Source of the DNA: Nitrospirillum iridis
GTDB lineage: Bacteria > Pseudomonadota > Alphaproteobacteria > Azospirillales > Azospirillaceae
Length of the DNA: 64,000 bases
Direction of reading: 5' to 3'
Assembly (NCBI RefSeq): GCF_014205765.1
Contig: NZ_JACIIZ010000013.1
Location: forward strand, 124,001 to 188,000
The notes beneath the pieces were generated by a model, which was given only the letters and a program-made list of their open reading frames with translations, had not been told where the DNA came from and ran no database searches. Position 1 is the stretch's first letter. Each line of letters begins with the position of its first letter. The position numbers and the translations under genes were made by a program. Positions 43,126 to 52,096 of the stretch are shown in pieces.

Positions 43126-43728
43126 TCACAGGGGAGGGGGGTGCTTCAAGGCATTCAGCGCCAGGCGGGCCACGCCCCGCAGGGTATCCGCGTCGGTGCC
43201 GGCCCTGGCCGCCACCGTCAGGCCGGACAGGGTGGTGGCCAGGAAGACGGCGGCGGTGGGCACATCGATATCGGCCGCGATCTCACGGGCGGCCTTGGCC
43301 CGCGACAGCTGGCGCATCAGGGCATCACCCCGCCTGCGGGCGGCGGCATCGCCCAGGGCCGCCACGTCCCCATCCGAACGCCCGAACTCACAGATGGCGC
43401 TGACGCCCAGGCAACTGGGCTGCCCTGCCGGGGAGGGACCGACGGTTTCGGCGATGAACGCCATGATCGCGTATTCAAGCCCGGTCAGCGGCGTGGGGCC
43501 GGCGTTCAGGGTCCTGATGAAACGCGCCACGCCGTCCTCGCCATACCGCCGCAGGGCCGCGAGATATAGCTGCCGCTTGTCGCCGAAGGTGTCGTACAGG
43601 CTTTGCCGGCTGATCCCCATGGCGCGCAGCAGCGCTTCGGTGGACGTGCCTTCGAAGCCGTGCTGGGCGAACAGCGCCATGGCGGCGGCCAGCGCCGTCT
43701 CGCCGTCGAATTCCTTGGGGCGGGCCAT
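43126..43728 (-). CDS. TetR family transcriptional regulator
   Basis: A 200-residue regulator. The N-terminal helix-turn-helix region has LAAAMALFAQHGFEGTSTEA followed by LLRAMGISRQSLYDTFGDKR, the TetR signature (residues about 12-50). The C-terminal ligand domain contains PSCLGVSAICEFG, similar to the YcdC/AcrR-like group with a conserved Cys. It starts at an ATG at 43726-43728; a GTG three codons upstream is less likely. It is on the same strand as the serine hydrolase gene downstream and divergent from a LysR gene. Its ligand is unknown. Confidence 0.88.
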   Translation of the reverse strand: MARPKEFDGETALAAAMALFAQHGFEGTSTEALLRAMGISRQSLYDTFGDKRQLYLAALRRYGEDGVARFIRTLNAGPTPLTGLEYAIMAFIAETVGPSPAGQPSCLGVSAICEFGRSDGDVAALGDAAARRRGDALMRQLSRAKAAREIAADIDVPTAAVFLATTLSGLTVAARAGTDADTLRGVARLALNALKHPPPL

Positions 43729-44051
43729 GCCCGTCACATACTCATTCCAGACCGATCCATCCAGAAAAAAAGGGACGGTACTCGCCCCATTCCCCCTAAG
43801 CGCTTGGCGGGAGGCCGTTTATCGGCGGCTGACCAAAATTCACGCCTGCACCATTTAACAAGGTTTAACGCCAAAACAGCATCGCTCCGGACAATAGTGT
43901 TGTCACTGACGCACGTACACTGCTCAGCGGGTGGGGGCCGGATCGCCGCCTGTTCGGGGTCCATTCCGGGCCCGTTGGCGTCCTCCCTCGATCGTAAGAC
44001 CTGAGGCTCGCGGTTCTCGGCCGCCGGCTCGGAACAGATGAGGGATGCGAG
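43729..44051. other. Divergent TetR/LysR intergenic region
   Basis: These 323 bases separate the TetR and LysR genes and must hold both promoters. I see an A-rich run at about 43768-43775 and an AT-richer segment at about 43835-43880, but no operator, RNA gene or hidden coding frame that I could support. Confidence 0.35.
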
Positions 44052-45041
44052 ATGTCAGACGTCGCGATGAAGTACTTCTACGCCACCGCCATCCACGGGT
44101 CGATGCGGGCCGCCAGCCAGAAGATGAATGTGGCCGTGTCCTCGGTCAGTCGGCAAATCGCCCAGCTGGAGGCCACGATGGGCATGCCCCTGCTGGAAAC
44201 CGGCCGACGCTCGGTCAAGTTGACCACCGCCGGGCAGATGGTGTTCGACTATTACCAGGCGCAGATGGCGGACAGGGAGGCCTTCGCCGCCCGGCTGGAG
44301 GCGCTGCGCGGCATGCGCATGGGCACGGTGGAACTGGCGGTGGGCGAGGGTTGCACCGTGGGGGCGGTGCAGGGTGTGCTGGATGCCTTCCAGGCCCGCT
44401 ACCCCGGTGTGGAACTGGCGTTGCACACCGTCTCCACCACCGAACTGGTGCGCATGGTGGTGGATGATGAGGTGCACATCGCCATCGGCGCCCAGGTGCC
44501 CTGCGACCCCAAGGTGCGGGTGCGCACCTCGGCCCGCCAGCCGTTGATGGTGATCAGCCGCCCTGACCATACCCTGGCCAAGCGTGGTGCTGTGACCCTG
44601 CAGGACCTCACGGGCCACGACCTGTGTCTGCCGCCCCGCGACACCCGTATCCGCCAGCTGCTGTCGGCGGCGGAAATGCGCCACCAGGCGTGGCTGCGCG
44701 CCACCGTGACCACCAATTCCATCCACACCATGCGCGAGCTGGCGCTCTGCGGCCGCGCCGCCACCATCCTGCCACGCGCCGGGGTGCTGGCCGATCTTGA
44801 GGATGGTAGCCTGGTCGCGACGCCGCTGTGCGATGTCGAGGCCGACACCACCACCGTGGACCTGGTGACCCGGTTGGGCCGCCAGCTTCCCCACGCCGCC
44901 ACGCTGGCGCTGTCCCTGCTGGAACAGCAGGTGCACCGCTGGGGCCAGGGCGGTGGGCAAATGGGGGGGCACGGGGCGGCGGCGCATGGCCGGCCTGACC
45001 GCCGCGTCGGTCCCAGCCTGATGGTCGAGGCGGTGGCCTGA
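44052..45041 (+). CDS. LysR family transcriptional regulator
   Basis: A 329-residue LysR regulator. The winged helix-turn-helix is at residues about 5-60 (FYATAIHGSMRAASQKMNVA, then SSVSRQIAQLEATMGMPLLE). The effector domain from about 90 has VELAVGEGCTVGAVQGVLD and the usual HDLCLPP segment. The C-terminal 35 residues are Gly/His-rich and probably disordered (GQGGGQMGGHGAAAHG). The target is unknown. It may regulate its own promoter or the divergent TetR gene. The AraC gene follows on the same strand after 136 bases. Confidence 0.88.
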   Translation: MSDVAMKYFYATAIHGSMRAASQKMNVAVSSVSRQIAQLEATMGMPLLETGRRSVKLTTAGQMVFDYYQAQMADREAFAARLEALRGMRMGTVELAVGEGCTVGAVQGVLDAFQARYPGVELALHTVSTTELVRMVVDDEVHIAIGAQVPCDPKVRVRTSARQPLMVISRPDHTLAKRGAVTLQDLTGHDLCLPPRDTRIRQLLSAAEMRHQAWLRATVTTNSIHTMRELALCGRAATILPRAGVLADLEDGSLVATPLCDVEADTTTVDLVTRLGRQLPHAATLALSLLEQQVHRWGQGGGQMGGHGAAAHGRPDRRVGPSLMVEAVA

Positions 45042-45177
45042 TCGTCTGGCGGCGATTCCACGGTTGTGGCGGGCGGGGCCATGGGCGGCCATGCCGTTTG
45101 GGGCGCAGGAGAGCAATTTCCGGCAGGCCAGGCGCCCGGCTGGCTTGATATCATCGGCGCGGACCAAGGAGCCGCCG

Positions 45178-46047
45178 GTGAAGACCCCATTCCCTTCCTA
45201 CCTTCAGCGCTTCCAGCGGGTGCTGCGCCATATCGACGAACATCTGGGGGAGGGGCTGGGCCTGGATGTGCTGGCTGGTGTCGCCGCTTTCTCCCCGCAC
45301 CATTTCCACCGCCAGTTCACCGCCCTGCTGGGCGTTCCCCCCGGCCGTTATGTCCAACTGGTTCGGCTGAAGCGGGCCACTTGGCGCCTGGCCTTTCGTG
45401 ACGCCCCCGTCCTCGAGGTGGCGTTGGACAGCGGCTATCAGGGGCCGGAGGCCTTCACCCGCGCTTTCAGGCAACAGACCGGGCAATCGCCCAGCGCCTT
45501 CCGCCGCCAGCCCGACTGGGCGGCGTGGCAGGCCGGCTACCGCCCCGTCAGCGACATCAGGAGGAATTTCATGACCGATGCCTTCGCCCCCGTACGCGTC
45601 ATCGATGCGCCCGACATTCCCGTCGCCGTCCTGGAACACCGGGGCGACCCGGCGACACTTGGCGACAGCGTCCGGAGTTTCATCCAGTGGCGCCGTGCCG
45701 CCGGCCTGGCGCCACGGCTGAGCGCGACCTACAATATTTTCCATGATGACCCGGACCAGACGGATCCCGCCGACTTCCGCCTGGATATCTGCGCCGCCGC
45801 GGCCCGCGTGCCCGCCAACGACCTTGGTGTCAGGGCCGGGATCATCCCGGGTGGCCGCTGCGCCGTGCTGCGCCATGTGGGCACGGATGAGGGCTTCGGC
45901 GCCGCCATCCGTCACCTCTATGCCGATTGGCTGCCTTCCAGCGGGCAGGACCTGCGGGATTTCCCCCTGTATTGCCAGCGCGTGGCCTTCTTTCCCGACG
46001 TGCCGGAGCATGAGGCTATCACCGACATCTTCCTGCCGCTGAAGTAA
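45178..46047 (+). CDS. AraC family regulator with GyrI-like C-terminal domain
   Basis: A 289-residue protein. The AraC DNA-binding domain is N-terminal (residues about 8-105; DVLAGVAAFSPHHFHRQFTA and EVALDSGYQGPEAFTRAFRQ). A GyrI-like small-molecule-binding domain follows (residues about 130-289; RVIDAPDIPVAVLEHRGDPA), as in SbmC/Rob-type regulators. These proteins usually respond to toxic hydrophobic compounds. A GTG at 45178 was chosen because AAGGAG lies seven bases upstream and homology begins there. The upstream open frame lacks homology. It is followed by a convergent FolB-like gene 18 bases downstream. Confidence 0.87.
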   Translation: MKTPFPSYLQRFQRVLRHIDEHLGEGLGLDVLAGVAAFSPHHFHRQFTALLGVPPGRYVQLVRLKRATWRLAFRDAPVLEVALDSGYQGPEAFTRAFRQQTGQSPSAFRRQPDWAAWQAGYRPVSDIRRNFMTDAFAPVRVIDAPDIPVAVLEHRGDPATLGDSVRSFIQWRRAAGLAPRLSATYNIFHDDPDQTDPADFRLDICAAAARVPANDLGVRAGIIPGGRCAVLRHVGTDEGFGAAIRHLYADWLPSSGQDLRDFPLYCQRVAFFPDVPEHEAITDIFLPLK

Positions 46048-46065
46048 GGGGCACCTCTGTGGCGC

Positions 46066-46443
46066 TTAAACCCGGTGCCCGGCGCGGACGCGATGGATGC
46101 GGACGGATACGCCGTCGATGATGGCGGGGACGGGGGCCGAGGGCTTGTCCACCTGCACCGTGATGGTGTCGATGCGGGGAAATTCGTCCAGCAGGGTGCC
46201 GGCCACCGCCTCCGCCACCGCCTCGATGGTCCTGAATCGGCGGGCCGTGGCCACCCGCGTCGTGGCCGCCGTCAGCTTGGCGTAGCAGACGCTCACGTCC
46301 CAGTCGTCCGCCCGGCCGGCCACCGACAGGTCCAGCGTGCAGTCCAGCGAGATGAAGAAGCGCTGACCCAGAGTCGCTTCCTCGGCCGTCAGGCCGTGGT
46401 GGGCGTATATGGCGATGCGGTGGACCAGGATATGGTCGGTCAT
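46066..46443 (-). CDS. folB: Dihydroneopterin aldolase family protein
   Basis: A 125-residue protein with FolB features: IAIYAHHGLTAEEATLGQRF near the start (the YAHHG pocket), a conserved Lys in CYAKLTAATTRV and the C-terminal VQVDKPSAPVPAIIDGVSV. FolB acts in folate synthesis, converting dihydroneopterin to 6-hydroxymethyl-dihydropterin in the cytoplasm. The gene is alone on the minus strand, away from other folate genes, so it may be a paralogue with a pterin epimerase or aldolase role. The ATG at 46441-46443 fits the family's usual start. Confidence 0.85.
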   Translation of the reverse strand: MTDHILVHRIAIYAHHGLTAEEATLGQRFFISLDCTLDLSVAGRADDWDVSVCYAKLTAATTRVATARRFRTIEAVAEAVAGTLLDEFPRIDTITVQVDKPSAPVPAIIDGVSVRIHRVRAGHRV

Positions 46444-46663
46444 GGGGGGCCTTCCTGCTTTTGCCGGCCTGTCGGGGCCAGCCGGGCACAGGCTGCCTGT
46501 TCCCGGGGCCGCTGTCACGCCCCGGCTTACCCGCATGCCTGGGGCCGGCTGTGGCAAAACGCGGACGGCTGATTTGACGGTTGCGCCGCCGGGGTGAGGG
46601 CGGCAGGGTGGCCGCCGCACCTTCCGCCTATGCCCCCCGGGGCCACGACCGGATCCATTGCCC
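46444..46663. other. Divergent intergenic region
   Basis: A 220-base region between the FolB-like and aldolase-like genes. I see no operator, riboswitch or RNA gene here. Confidence 0.3.
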
Positions 46664-47767
46664 ATGCCTGACCCGACCGGGAATCTTGCCGCCGTCCGGC
46701 ACCGTCTGCGCCTGGGGTGTTCGGTGGCGTTCCCCGGCTTCCGCACCTTGACCCCGGCGGAGGAGTTCCGGGCGGTGGCGGATTGGTGCGACGCCAACGG
46801 CATCGATCATGACCAGTACGGACAGGGCGACCTGCTGGCGGCATTCGAGGGCACGGTGGCCGGATTGCTGGGCAAGCAGGCGGCGGCCTTCATGCCCAGC
46901 GGCGTGATGGCCCAACTGATCGCCCTGCGCCTGTGGGCGGAGGTCAGCGGCGCGCCCCGGTTTGGCATGCCCCACACCGCGCACGTGGCCCTGCATGAGG
47001 AAGAGGCCTACCAGGCGCTGTTCAATTTCCATGGCGTGCCGGTGGGGGACCGCCGGCGGCCGCTGCTGGCACGTGATCTCGCGGCCGTGGCCCAGCCGCT
47101 GGCCTGCCTGCTGGTGGAACTGCCGCTGCGGGAGATCGGTGGCCAGTTGCCGGACTGGGATGAGTTGCAGGCGCTGAAGGATCTGGCGCGGTCACGCCAG
47201 CTGCCGCTGCATATGGACGGCGCCCGCCTTTGGGAAAGCCGGGCCTATTATGGCCGCGGCTATGCCGAGATCGCCGCGGGATTCGCCTCCGTCTACGTCT
47301 CGCTCTACAAGGGCATTGGCGGCATCGCCGGCGCCATGTTGGCCGGCGACGCTGATTTCATCGCCAACGCCCGGCTATGGCAGCGGCGCCTGGGCGGCAC
47401 CCTGGTGCGGCAGAGCCCCATGGCCGCCACCGCCGCCATGCGGTTCGAGACACGCCTCAGCCAGATGGACGCCTGCTATCGCCGGGCGCTGGACCTGGCG
47501 GCGGGCCTGGCCGGGCTCCCCGGCATCCGCCTGAATCCCGCCGTGCCGCAGACCAACATGCTGCACATCTTCTTCGACCGCCCGGCCGAGGCGGTGGCGG
47601 AGGCGCGCGACGCCATCGCCCACACCCAGCGCTGCTGGGTGGCGGGGGAAATCCGCGCCGCCGACGTCCCGGGCTGGAGCGTGACGGAGCTGTATGTGGG
47701 CGACACCCTGCTGGACCTGGACAACGCCCATGTCCTGCCCTACTTCGCCCGGCTGGCGGGTGCCTGA
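46664..47767 (+). CDS. Threonine-aldolase-like PLP-dependent beta-eliminating lyase
   Basis: A 367-residue fold-type I PLP enzyme. The cofactor Asp is in LHMDGARLWESRAYYGR (Asp about 185) and the Schiff-base lysine is in VSLYKGIGGIAGAM (Lys about 216). The sequence matches the threonine aldolase/tyrosine-phenol-lyase group, whose members cleave beta-hydroxy-amino acids such as L-threonine to glycine and an aldehyde. The ATG at 46664 follows a weak ribosome binding site; a TTG two codons earlier is possible. Its neighbours do not reveal the natural substrate. It is convergent with the histidine phosphatase gene. Confidence 0.85.
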   Translation: MPDPTGNLAAVRHRLRLGCSVAFPGFRTLTPAEEFRAVADWCDANGIDHDQYGQGDLLAAFEGTVAGLLGKQAAAFMPSGVMAQLIALRLWAEVSGAPRFGMPHTAHVALHEEEAYQALFNFHGVPVGDRRRPLLARDLAAVAQPLACLLVELPLREIGGQLPDWDELQALKDLARSRQLPLHMDGARLWESRAYYGRGYAEIAAGFASVYVSLYKGIGGIAGAMLAGDADFIANARLWQRRLGGTLVRQSPMAATAAMRFETRLSQMDACYRRALDLAAGLAGLPGIRLNPAVPQTNMLHIFFDRPAEAVAEARDAIAHTQRCWVAGEIRAADVPGWSVTELYVGDTLLDLDNAHVLPYFARLAGA

Positions 47768-48379
47768 TCAGGGTTGGAGGTCGCGGAGGTCGACCCCGGT
47801 GGTGCGTACGGTCCAGCGCCGGTTCCAGCGCAGGTCGGTCAGCGACAGCGGCGTGATGTCCAGCCGCCAAAAGGCGGGCGGGGGCGCCTCCAGCACCTGG
47901 GCAACCGCCATGCGGATGACCGCGGGGTGGGTGATGGCCAGCGTATGGCCATCCCGGGGGACGGTTTCCAGCCAGGCGGCCACCCGGGCGCGCAGTTGCG
48001 CCAGCGACTCCCCGCCATGGGGCCGGGCCTCCGGATCACTCAACCAGGCGGCCACGCCGTCCGCCTCCGTGGCGGAGAGATCGGCCAGGCTGCGGCCCTG
48101 CCAGGCGCCCACGTCCAGGTCGCATGGCGCCGGTTCCGCCGCGATCTCCAGGCCCAGGGGTGCGGCCAGCCTGTCGGCGGTCTGCCGCGTGCGTCGCTCC
48201 GGGGCCGTCCACAGGCGGTCGACCTTGCGCGGTGTGCGCCCCGCGCTCATGCGCGCAGCTTGGGCCAGGCCCGCTTCCTCCGCCGCCTCATCGACCCGCG
48301 GGAAGGTGGCGTCCCGCTGGGCGCGGGTGGGGGCGTGGGCGATCAGGGTCAGGCGCGCGGTCACGATTGGGGCGGTCAC
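47768..48379 (-). CDS. Histidine phosphatase family protein, atypical catalytic motif
   Basis: A 203-residue protein of the phosphoglycerate-mutase-like fold. The C-terminal catalytic histidine region LAITHPAVIRMAVAQVL and the middle PHGGESLAQLRARV are conserved. The usual N-terminal RHG motif is replaced by IAHAPTRAQ, so the nucleophile His is kept but its Arg neighbour is Ala (residues about 14-15). This form is often found next to cbtA and cbtB. It starts at a GTG (48377-48379) with AAGGGA six bases upstream. It is divergent from the cobalamin riboswitch and cbtBA. Alpha-ribazole phosphatase (CobC) activity is suggested by context but not supported by the altered motif. Confidence 0.75.
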   Translation of the reverse strand: MTAPIVTARLTLIAHAPTRAQRDATFPRVDEAAEEAGLAQAARMSAGRTPRKVDRLWTAPERRTRQTADRLAAPLGLEIAAEPAPCDLDVGAWQGRSLADLSATEADGVAAWLSDPEARPHGGESLAQLRARVAAWLETVPRDGHTLAITHPAVIRMAVAQVLEAPPPAFWRLDITPLSLTDLRWNRRWTVRTTGVDLRDLQP

Positions 48380-48399
48380 GAGATATCCCTTGAATGCGC

Positions 48400-48545
48400 C
48401 ATCCCGCCTCCCTACCATCTCCGGACAACCCGCGCATGGGGGAAGCCGGTGCAAATCCGGCACGGTCGCGCCACTGTAACCGAACGCCTCGCCCTTTCCA
48501 GGACCTAGCGTTTGGAAGCCAGACCCCTCGTCGCCCACCAGACCG
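48400..48545 (+). promoter_or_regulatory. Cobalamin (adenosylcobalamin) riboswitch
   Basis: The conserved core is present: GGGGGAAGCCGGTGCAAATCC-type leader (about 48438-48458), then GGCACGGTCGCGCCACTGTAACC with the B12-box GCCACTG at 48469-48475, and a later GGAAGCCAGACC element (48513-48524). These are the signature parts of the cobalamin riboswitch. It lies in the leader of cbtB and would turn off cbtBA when cobalamin is plentiful. Confidence 0.93.
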
Positions 48546-48577
48546 CAACGGGACGCGTATTCCCAGGGAGCGTTTTC

Positions 48578-48793
48578 ATGGCCATAGCCGCCACCCACTC
48601 CGGTACCTCCGTCGCCTTGCCCGTGATCTCTGGCGCCCAGCTCCTGCCTTGGGCCGTGTTCGGCGGGCTGCTGCTGGTGCTCATGGTTTATTTCGTTGGC
48701 GCCGAACAGGGGGCGACCTCGCTGATCCAGGGTCGCGAGGTGCATGAGTTCGTGCACGACGCCCGCCACCTGCTGGGTTTCCCCTGCCACTAA
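48578..48793 (+). CDS. cbtB: CbtB, cobalt transporter small subunit
   Basis: A 71-residue protein with one membrane helix (LLPWAVFGGLLLVLMVYFVG, residues about 22-42) and a C-terminal His-rich end (VHEFVHDARHLLGFPCH), as in CbtB. With CbtA it forms a cobalt uptake system in the inner membrane that is typically under cobalamin control. The cobalamin riboswitch ends about 30 bases before its ATG, which has AGGGAG at proper spacing. An open frame extends upstream into the riboswitch but is not coding. cbtA follows after 19 bases. Confidence 0.92.
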   Translation: MAIAATHSGTSVALPVISGAQLLPWAVFGGLLLVLMVYFVGAEQGATSLIQGREVHEFVHDARHLLGFPCH

Positions 48794-48812
48794 GGCGGGC
48801 GGCACCCTCCTC

Positions 48813-49661
48813 ATGATCGGAATTCTGCTGGCCCGCGGGATGCTCATCGGCATCCTGGCGGGCGTGTTCGCCTTCGGCGTGGCCACCTTGATCGGTGAGC
48901 CGTCGGTCGACCGCGCCATCGCCTTTGAATCGGCCCATGGCCATGACCACCCTGAGGGGGGGCGACAGGACGAGACAGTCCCGCATGAACACGCCGCCCC
49001 TGAACATGCCGGCCCCGACGTCGGCCACCATCATCACCACGCCGCCGAAGCGGGGGATGAGGAGGAGGAACTGTTCAGCCGCGCCACCCAGGGCGGCTGG
49101 GGCCTGCTGACCGGCCTGGTGGTCTATGGCGCCGCCGTGGGCGGGCTATTCGCGCTGACCTACGCCTATGCCCAGGGGCGCATGGGGGCGTTGGGGCCGC
49201 GTGGCCTCGCCGCCACCCTGGCGGTGCTGGGCTTCCTCGCCATTGTGCTGGTGCCCGGCTTCAAGTACCCGGCCAATCCGCCGGCGGTGGGCGACCCTGA
49301 TACCATCCGACAGCGCACCGCCCTGTTCTTCATCCTGCTGATCCTGTCCGTCGCCGCCATGGGGGGCGCCGTGGTCTGCGCCCGGCGCCTGGCGGGCCGC
49401 TGGGGCGGCTGGAATGCCGGCCTGGCCGGCGGTGCGCTGTTCCTGGCGGTCATGGTTGCGGCCGGCTTCGTTCTGCCCACCGTGGACGAGGTGCCAGTAA
49501 CTTTCCCAGCCCAACTGCTGTGGCAGTTCCGCCTGGCGTCCTGGGGCATCCAGGCGGCCCTGTGGGCGGCATTGGGCCTGGGGTTCGGTGGGCTGTGCCA
49601 GGCGGCGCAGGAGAGGGACGCCCAGGCGCTGCGCCGGGGCGACAGGCCTGCACTGTTCTGA
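48813..49661 (+). CDS. cbtA: CbtA, cobalt transporter subunit
   Basis: A 282-residue membrane protein with about five to six hydrophobic segments. After the first helix (GMLIGILAGVFAFGVATLIGE) comes a large periplasmic or cytoplasmic loop rich in His and acidic residues (AHGHDHPEGG, HEHAAPEHAGPD, HHHHHAAEAGDEEE), suited to cobalt binding. This is the CbtA family architecture. The ATG at 48813 was chosen because it begins a membrane segment; an upstream in-frame start would overlap cbtB. Expression is set by the cobalamin riboswitch upstream of cbtB. It would supply cobalt for the cob genes at 52-64 kb. Confidence 0.92.
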   Translation: MIGILLARGMLIGILAGVFAFGVATLIGEPSVDRAIAFESAHGHDHPEGGRQDETVPHEHAAPEHAGPDVGHHHHHAAEAGDEEEELFSRATQGGWGLLTGLVVYGAAVGGLFALTYAYAQGRMGALGPRGLAATLAVLGFLAIVLVPGFKYPANPPAVGDPDTIRQRTALFFILLILSVAAMGGAVVCARRLAGRWGGWNAGLAGGALFLAVMVAAGFVLPTVDEVPVTFPAQLLWQFRLASWGIQAALWAALGLGFGGLCQAAQERDAQALRRGDRPALF

Positions 49662-49735
49662 TCCGCTTTTCTCGGATGATGACAGGGGCGCCGTTCCTAT
49701 AATGGAGCCGCCCCCTGTCAGGACCGTTGGCCGCC

Positions 49736-50587
49736 ATGTCCCCCACCGTCTTCGCCATCGTCCTGTTCGCCGCCCTGTTGCACGCCACCTGGAACGCCCT
49801 GGTGAAGGGGGCGGGGGACAAGCTGATGGCGGCGGTCCTGGTGGCGGGGGGGGCGGCCGGCATCGCGGCGGTGGTTCTTCCCTTCCTGCCGCAGCCCGCG
49901 CCGGCCAGCTGGCCCTACATCGTGGCCTCCAGCGTGCTGCAGGTGGTCTACATGTCCCTCCTGGCCCGCGCTTACCATGTGGCGGACATGAGCCAGACCT
50001 ATCCCTTGATGCGCGGCACGGCGCCGTTGGTGGTGGCTGCTACCGGGGCCGTATTGCTGCGGGAGGGGCTGTCCGCTGTCGCCTGGGTGGGGGTGGTCAC
50101 CATCTGTGCCGGCATCCTGAGCATGGCCTGGATGGGGCGAGGGGGCGGGCATGATCCAGCGGCGGGCGGCGCCGGCCCGCGCCTGGCTCTGCTGAACGCC
50201 CTCGTCATCGCTGGCTACACCCTGGTGGACGGCCACGGCGTGAGGCTGTCGGACGCGCCCGCCGCCTATACGCTGTGGGGCATGCTGCTGAACGGCGTGC
50301 CCCTGGTCGCCTGGGCCCTGCTGGCCCGGCGCCGGTCCTTTCTCGGCCATGTCGCCCGCCAGTGGCCGCGGGGGCTTGTGGGGGGCGCCGGCACCCTGGT
50401 CTCCTACGGCTTGGCGTTATGGGCCATGACCGTGGCGCCCGTTGCCGTCATCGCCGCGCTCCGCGAGAGCTCCATCCTTTTCGGCACCGTCATTGCCGGG
50501 GTGGTGCTGAAGGAACGGGTGGGGCCTCGGCGGCTGGCCGCCGCCTGCCTGATCGCCGTGGGTGCCATGGTGCTGCGGCTGGCGTGA
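49736..50587 (+). CDS. EamA/DMT family transporter
   Basis: A 283-residue inner-membrane protein with about ten hydrophobic segments in two EamA repeats. The first repeat has FAALLHATWNALVKGAGD and YPLMRGTAPLVVAATGAVLL. The second has LALWAMTVAPVAVIAALRES and ILFGTVIAGVVLKERVG. The family exports metabolites, amino acids or drugs, or scavenges them; the substrate cannot be predicted. The ATG at 49736 was chosen; a TTG at 49727 has a closer ribosome binding site. It is convergent with manC, 24 bases away, and has no clear operon partner. Confidence 0.87.
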   Translation: MSPTVFAIVLFAALLHATWNALVKGAGDKLMAAVLVAGGAAGIAAVVLPFLPQPAPASWPYIVASSVLQVVYMSLLARAYHVADMSQTYPLMRGTAPLVVAATGAVLLREGLSAVAWVGVVTICAGILSMAWMGRGGGHDPAAGGAGPRLALLNALVIAGYTLVDGHGVRLSDAPAAYTLWGMLLNGVPLVAWALLARRRSFLGHVARQWPRGLVGGAGTLVSYGLALWAMTVAPVAVIAALRESSILFGTVIAGVVLKERVGPRRLAAACLIAVGAMVLRLA

Positions 50588-50611
50588 CGGGCCGGTTGGC
50601 CGGCCCCGGGT

Positions 50612-52096
50612 TCAGGAACGGCCGTAGCTGTCGTCCAGGCGGACGATGTCATCCTCCCCCAGATAGGCGCCGGACTGGACCTCAATCAGTTCCAGCGACA
50701 CCTTGCCGGGATTTTCCAGCCGGTGGATGCAGCCCAACGGCAGGTAGATCGACTCGTTCTCCCGCACCAGCAGCTGCTCCTCGCCGCGGGTCACCAAGGC
50801 GGTGCCGCTGACCACCACCCAATGCTCCGCCCGGTGAAAGTGCTTTTGCAGCGATAGCTTGCCGCCCGGCTTCACCGACAGGCGCTTAACCTCGTACCGG
50901 TGGCCGGATAGCAGGCCTTGGGCGGATCCCCAGGGACGGTGGACCTTGCGATGCTCCAGATATTCGGTCCGCTTGTCGCGTTTCAGCGCGTCCACCACGT
51001 GCTTCACGTCCTGGGCCCGGTCGCGATGCACCAGCAGGACGGCGTCGTCGGTGGTCACCAGGATCACATCGTCGACACCGACGATGGCCGCCACCCGGCC
51101 ATCCTCGCACCGCACATAGGTGTTCTTGGCATCCACATGCAGCACGGTGCCGACGGAGGCGTTGCCGTTGTCATCCTTGGCGCTGATGTCCCACAGCGCC
51201 GACCAGGTGCCGACGTCTGTCCAGCCGATGTCCGCGGACACCATGGCGGCCTTGTCCGTCTTTTCCATGACGGCGTAGTCGATGGAAAGATTGGGCGCCT
51301 TGGCGAAGGCCGTGGCGTCCAGACGCAGGAAATCCGAATCCCGTTTGGCCAGGTCCAGGGCTTCCCGGACAGCGGTCAGGGTCTCCGGGCTGTAGCGCCG
51401 CAGTTCCTCGATCAACACGCGGGCCGGCATCATGAACATGCCGCTGTTCCAGTAATGATCGCCCCCGGCGATGAATGCCTCGGCCCGGGGCAGATCCGGC
51501 TTTTCGGTGAAGGCCGCCACGTGGAAGGCGTTATCGGTGCCAGGGATGGGGGCCCCCCGCCGGATGTAGCCATAGCCGGTCTCGGGATATTGCGGCTTGA
51601 TGCCGAAGGTCACCAGGTAACCCTGGGCCGCCAGATGGTGGGCGTTGGCCACCGCGGCCTGGAAGGCGGGCTGGTCCAGGATCGCATGGTCGGCGGGTAG
51701 CAACAGCAGGATGGCGTCCGGATCCGCGTCGCTGGCCACCAGGGCCGCGATCGCGGCGGCCGGTGTCGTGTTGCGGCCGACCGGTTCCAGGATGATGCCC
51801 GCAGGCGGGATGTTGATGTCGCGGAACTGCTCCGCGATGATGAAGCGATGATCTTCATTGCAGATGATCAGGGGCTGGGCGTAACGCGCCGCCTCCGCCA
51901 CCCGCAACGCGGTGTCCTGAATCAACGACCGGTCGCCATGGATGATTTGCAGTTGCTTCGGATAGCGCTCGCGCGATACCGGCCACAGCCGGGACCCCAC
52001 CCCGCCGGACAGAAGGACGGGCTGGATCAGTACCGTGGGCTTGCTCTCATCCCCAGATTGAATAGCATTCTGCGAGCCAGTCACCACAACATTCAT
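50612..52096 (-). CDS. manC: Mannose-1-phosphate guanylyltransferase/mannose-6-phosphate isomerase (ManC)
   Basis: A 494-residue bifunctional enzyme. The nucleotidyltransferase half begins PVLLSGGVGSRLWPVSRERY (residues about 27-46) and has the FTEKPDLPRA substrate loop. The C-terminal cupin isomerase half has VHRPWGSAQGLLSGHRYEVK and LQKHFHRAEHWVVVSGTALV, with histidine metal ligands. It makes GDP-mannose for surface glycans. It is monocistronic here, upstream of the convergent EamA gene, with a 280-base upstream region that contains a transposon fragment. It may serve the polysaccharide cluster at the window's start. Confidence 0.92.
   Translation of the reverse strand: MNVVVTGSQNAIQSGDESKPTVLIQPVLLSGGVGSRLWPVSRERYPKQLQIIHGDRSLIQDTALRVAEAARYAQPLIICNEDHRFIIAEQFRDINIPPAGIILEPVGRNTTPAAAIAALVASDADPDAILLLLPADHAILDQPAFQAAVANAHHLAAQGYLVTFGIKPQYPETGYGYIRRGAPIPGTDNAFHVAAFTEKPDLPRAEAFIAGGDHYWNSGMFMMPARVLIEELRRYSPETLTAVREALDLAKRDSDFLRLDATAFAKAPNLSIDYAVMEKTDKAAMVSADIGWTDVGTWSALWDISAKDDNGNASVGTVLHVDAKNTYVRCEDGRVAAIVGVDDVILVTTDDAVLLVHRDRAQDVKHVVDALKRDKRTEYLEHRKVHRPWGSAQGLLSGHRYEVKRLSVKPGGKLSLQKHFHRAEHWVVVSGTALVTRGEEQLLVRENESIYLPLGCIHRLENPGKVSLELIEVQSGAYLGEDDIVRLDDSYGRS

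Noticed and set aside
48512-48577. N-terminal extension of CbtB starting at 48512
   Set aside because: The extra codons lie inside the riboswitch and its downstream leader. The ribosome binding site and homology both place the start at 48578.
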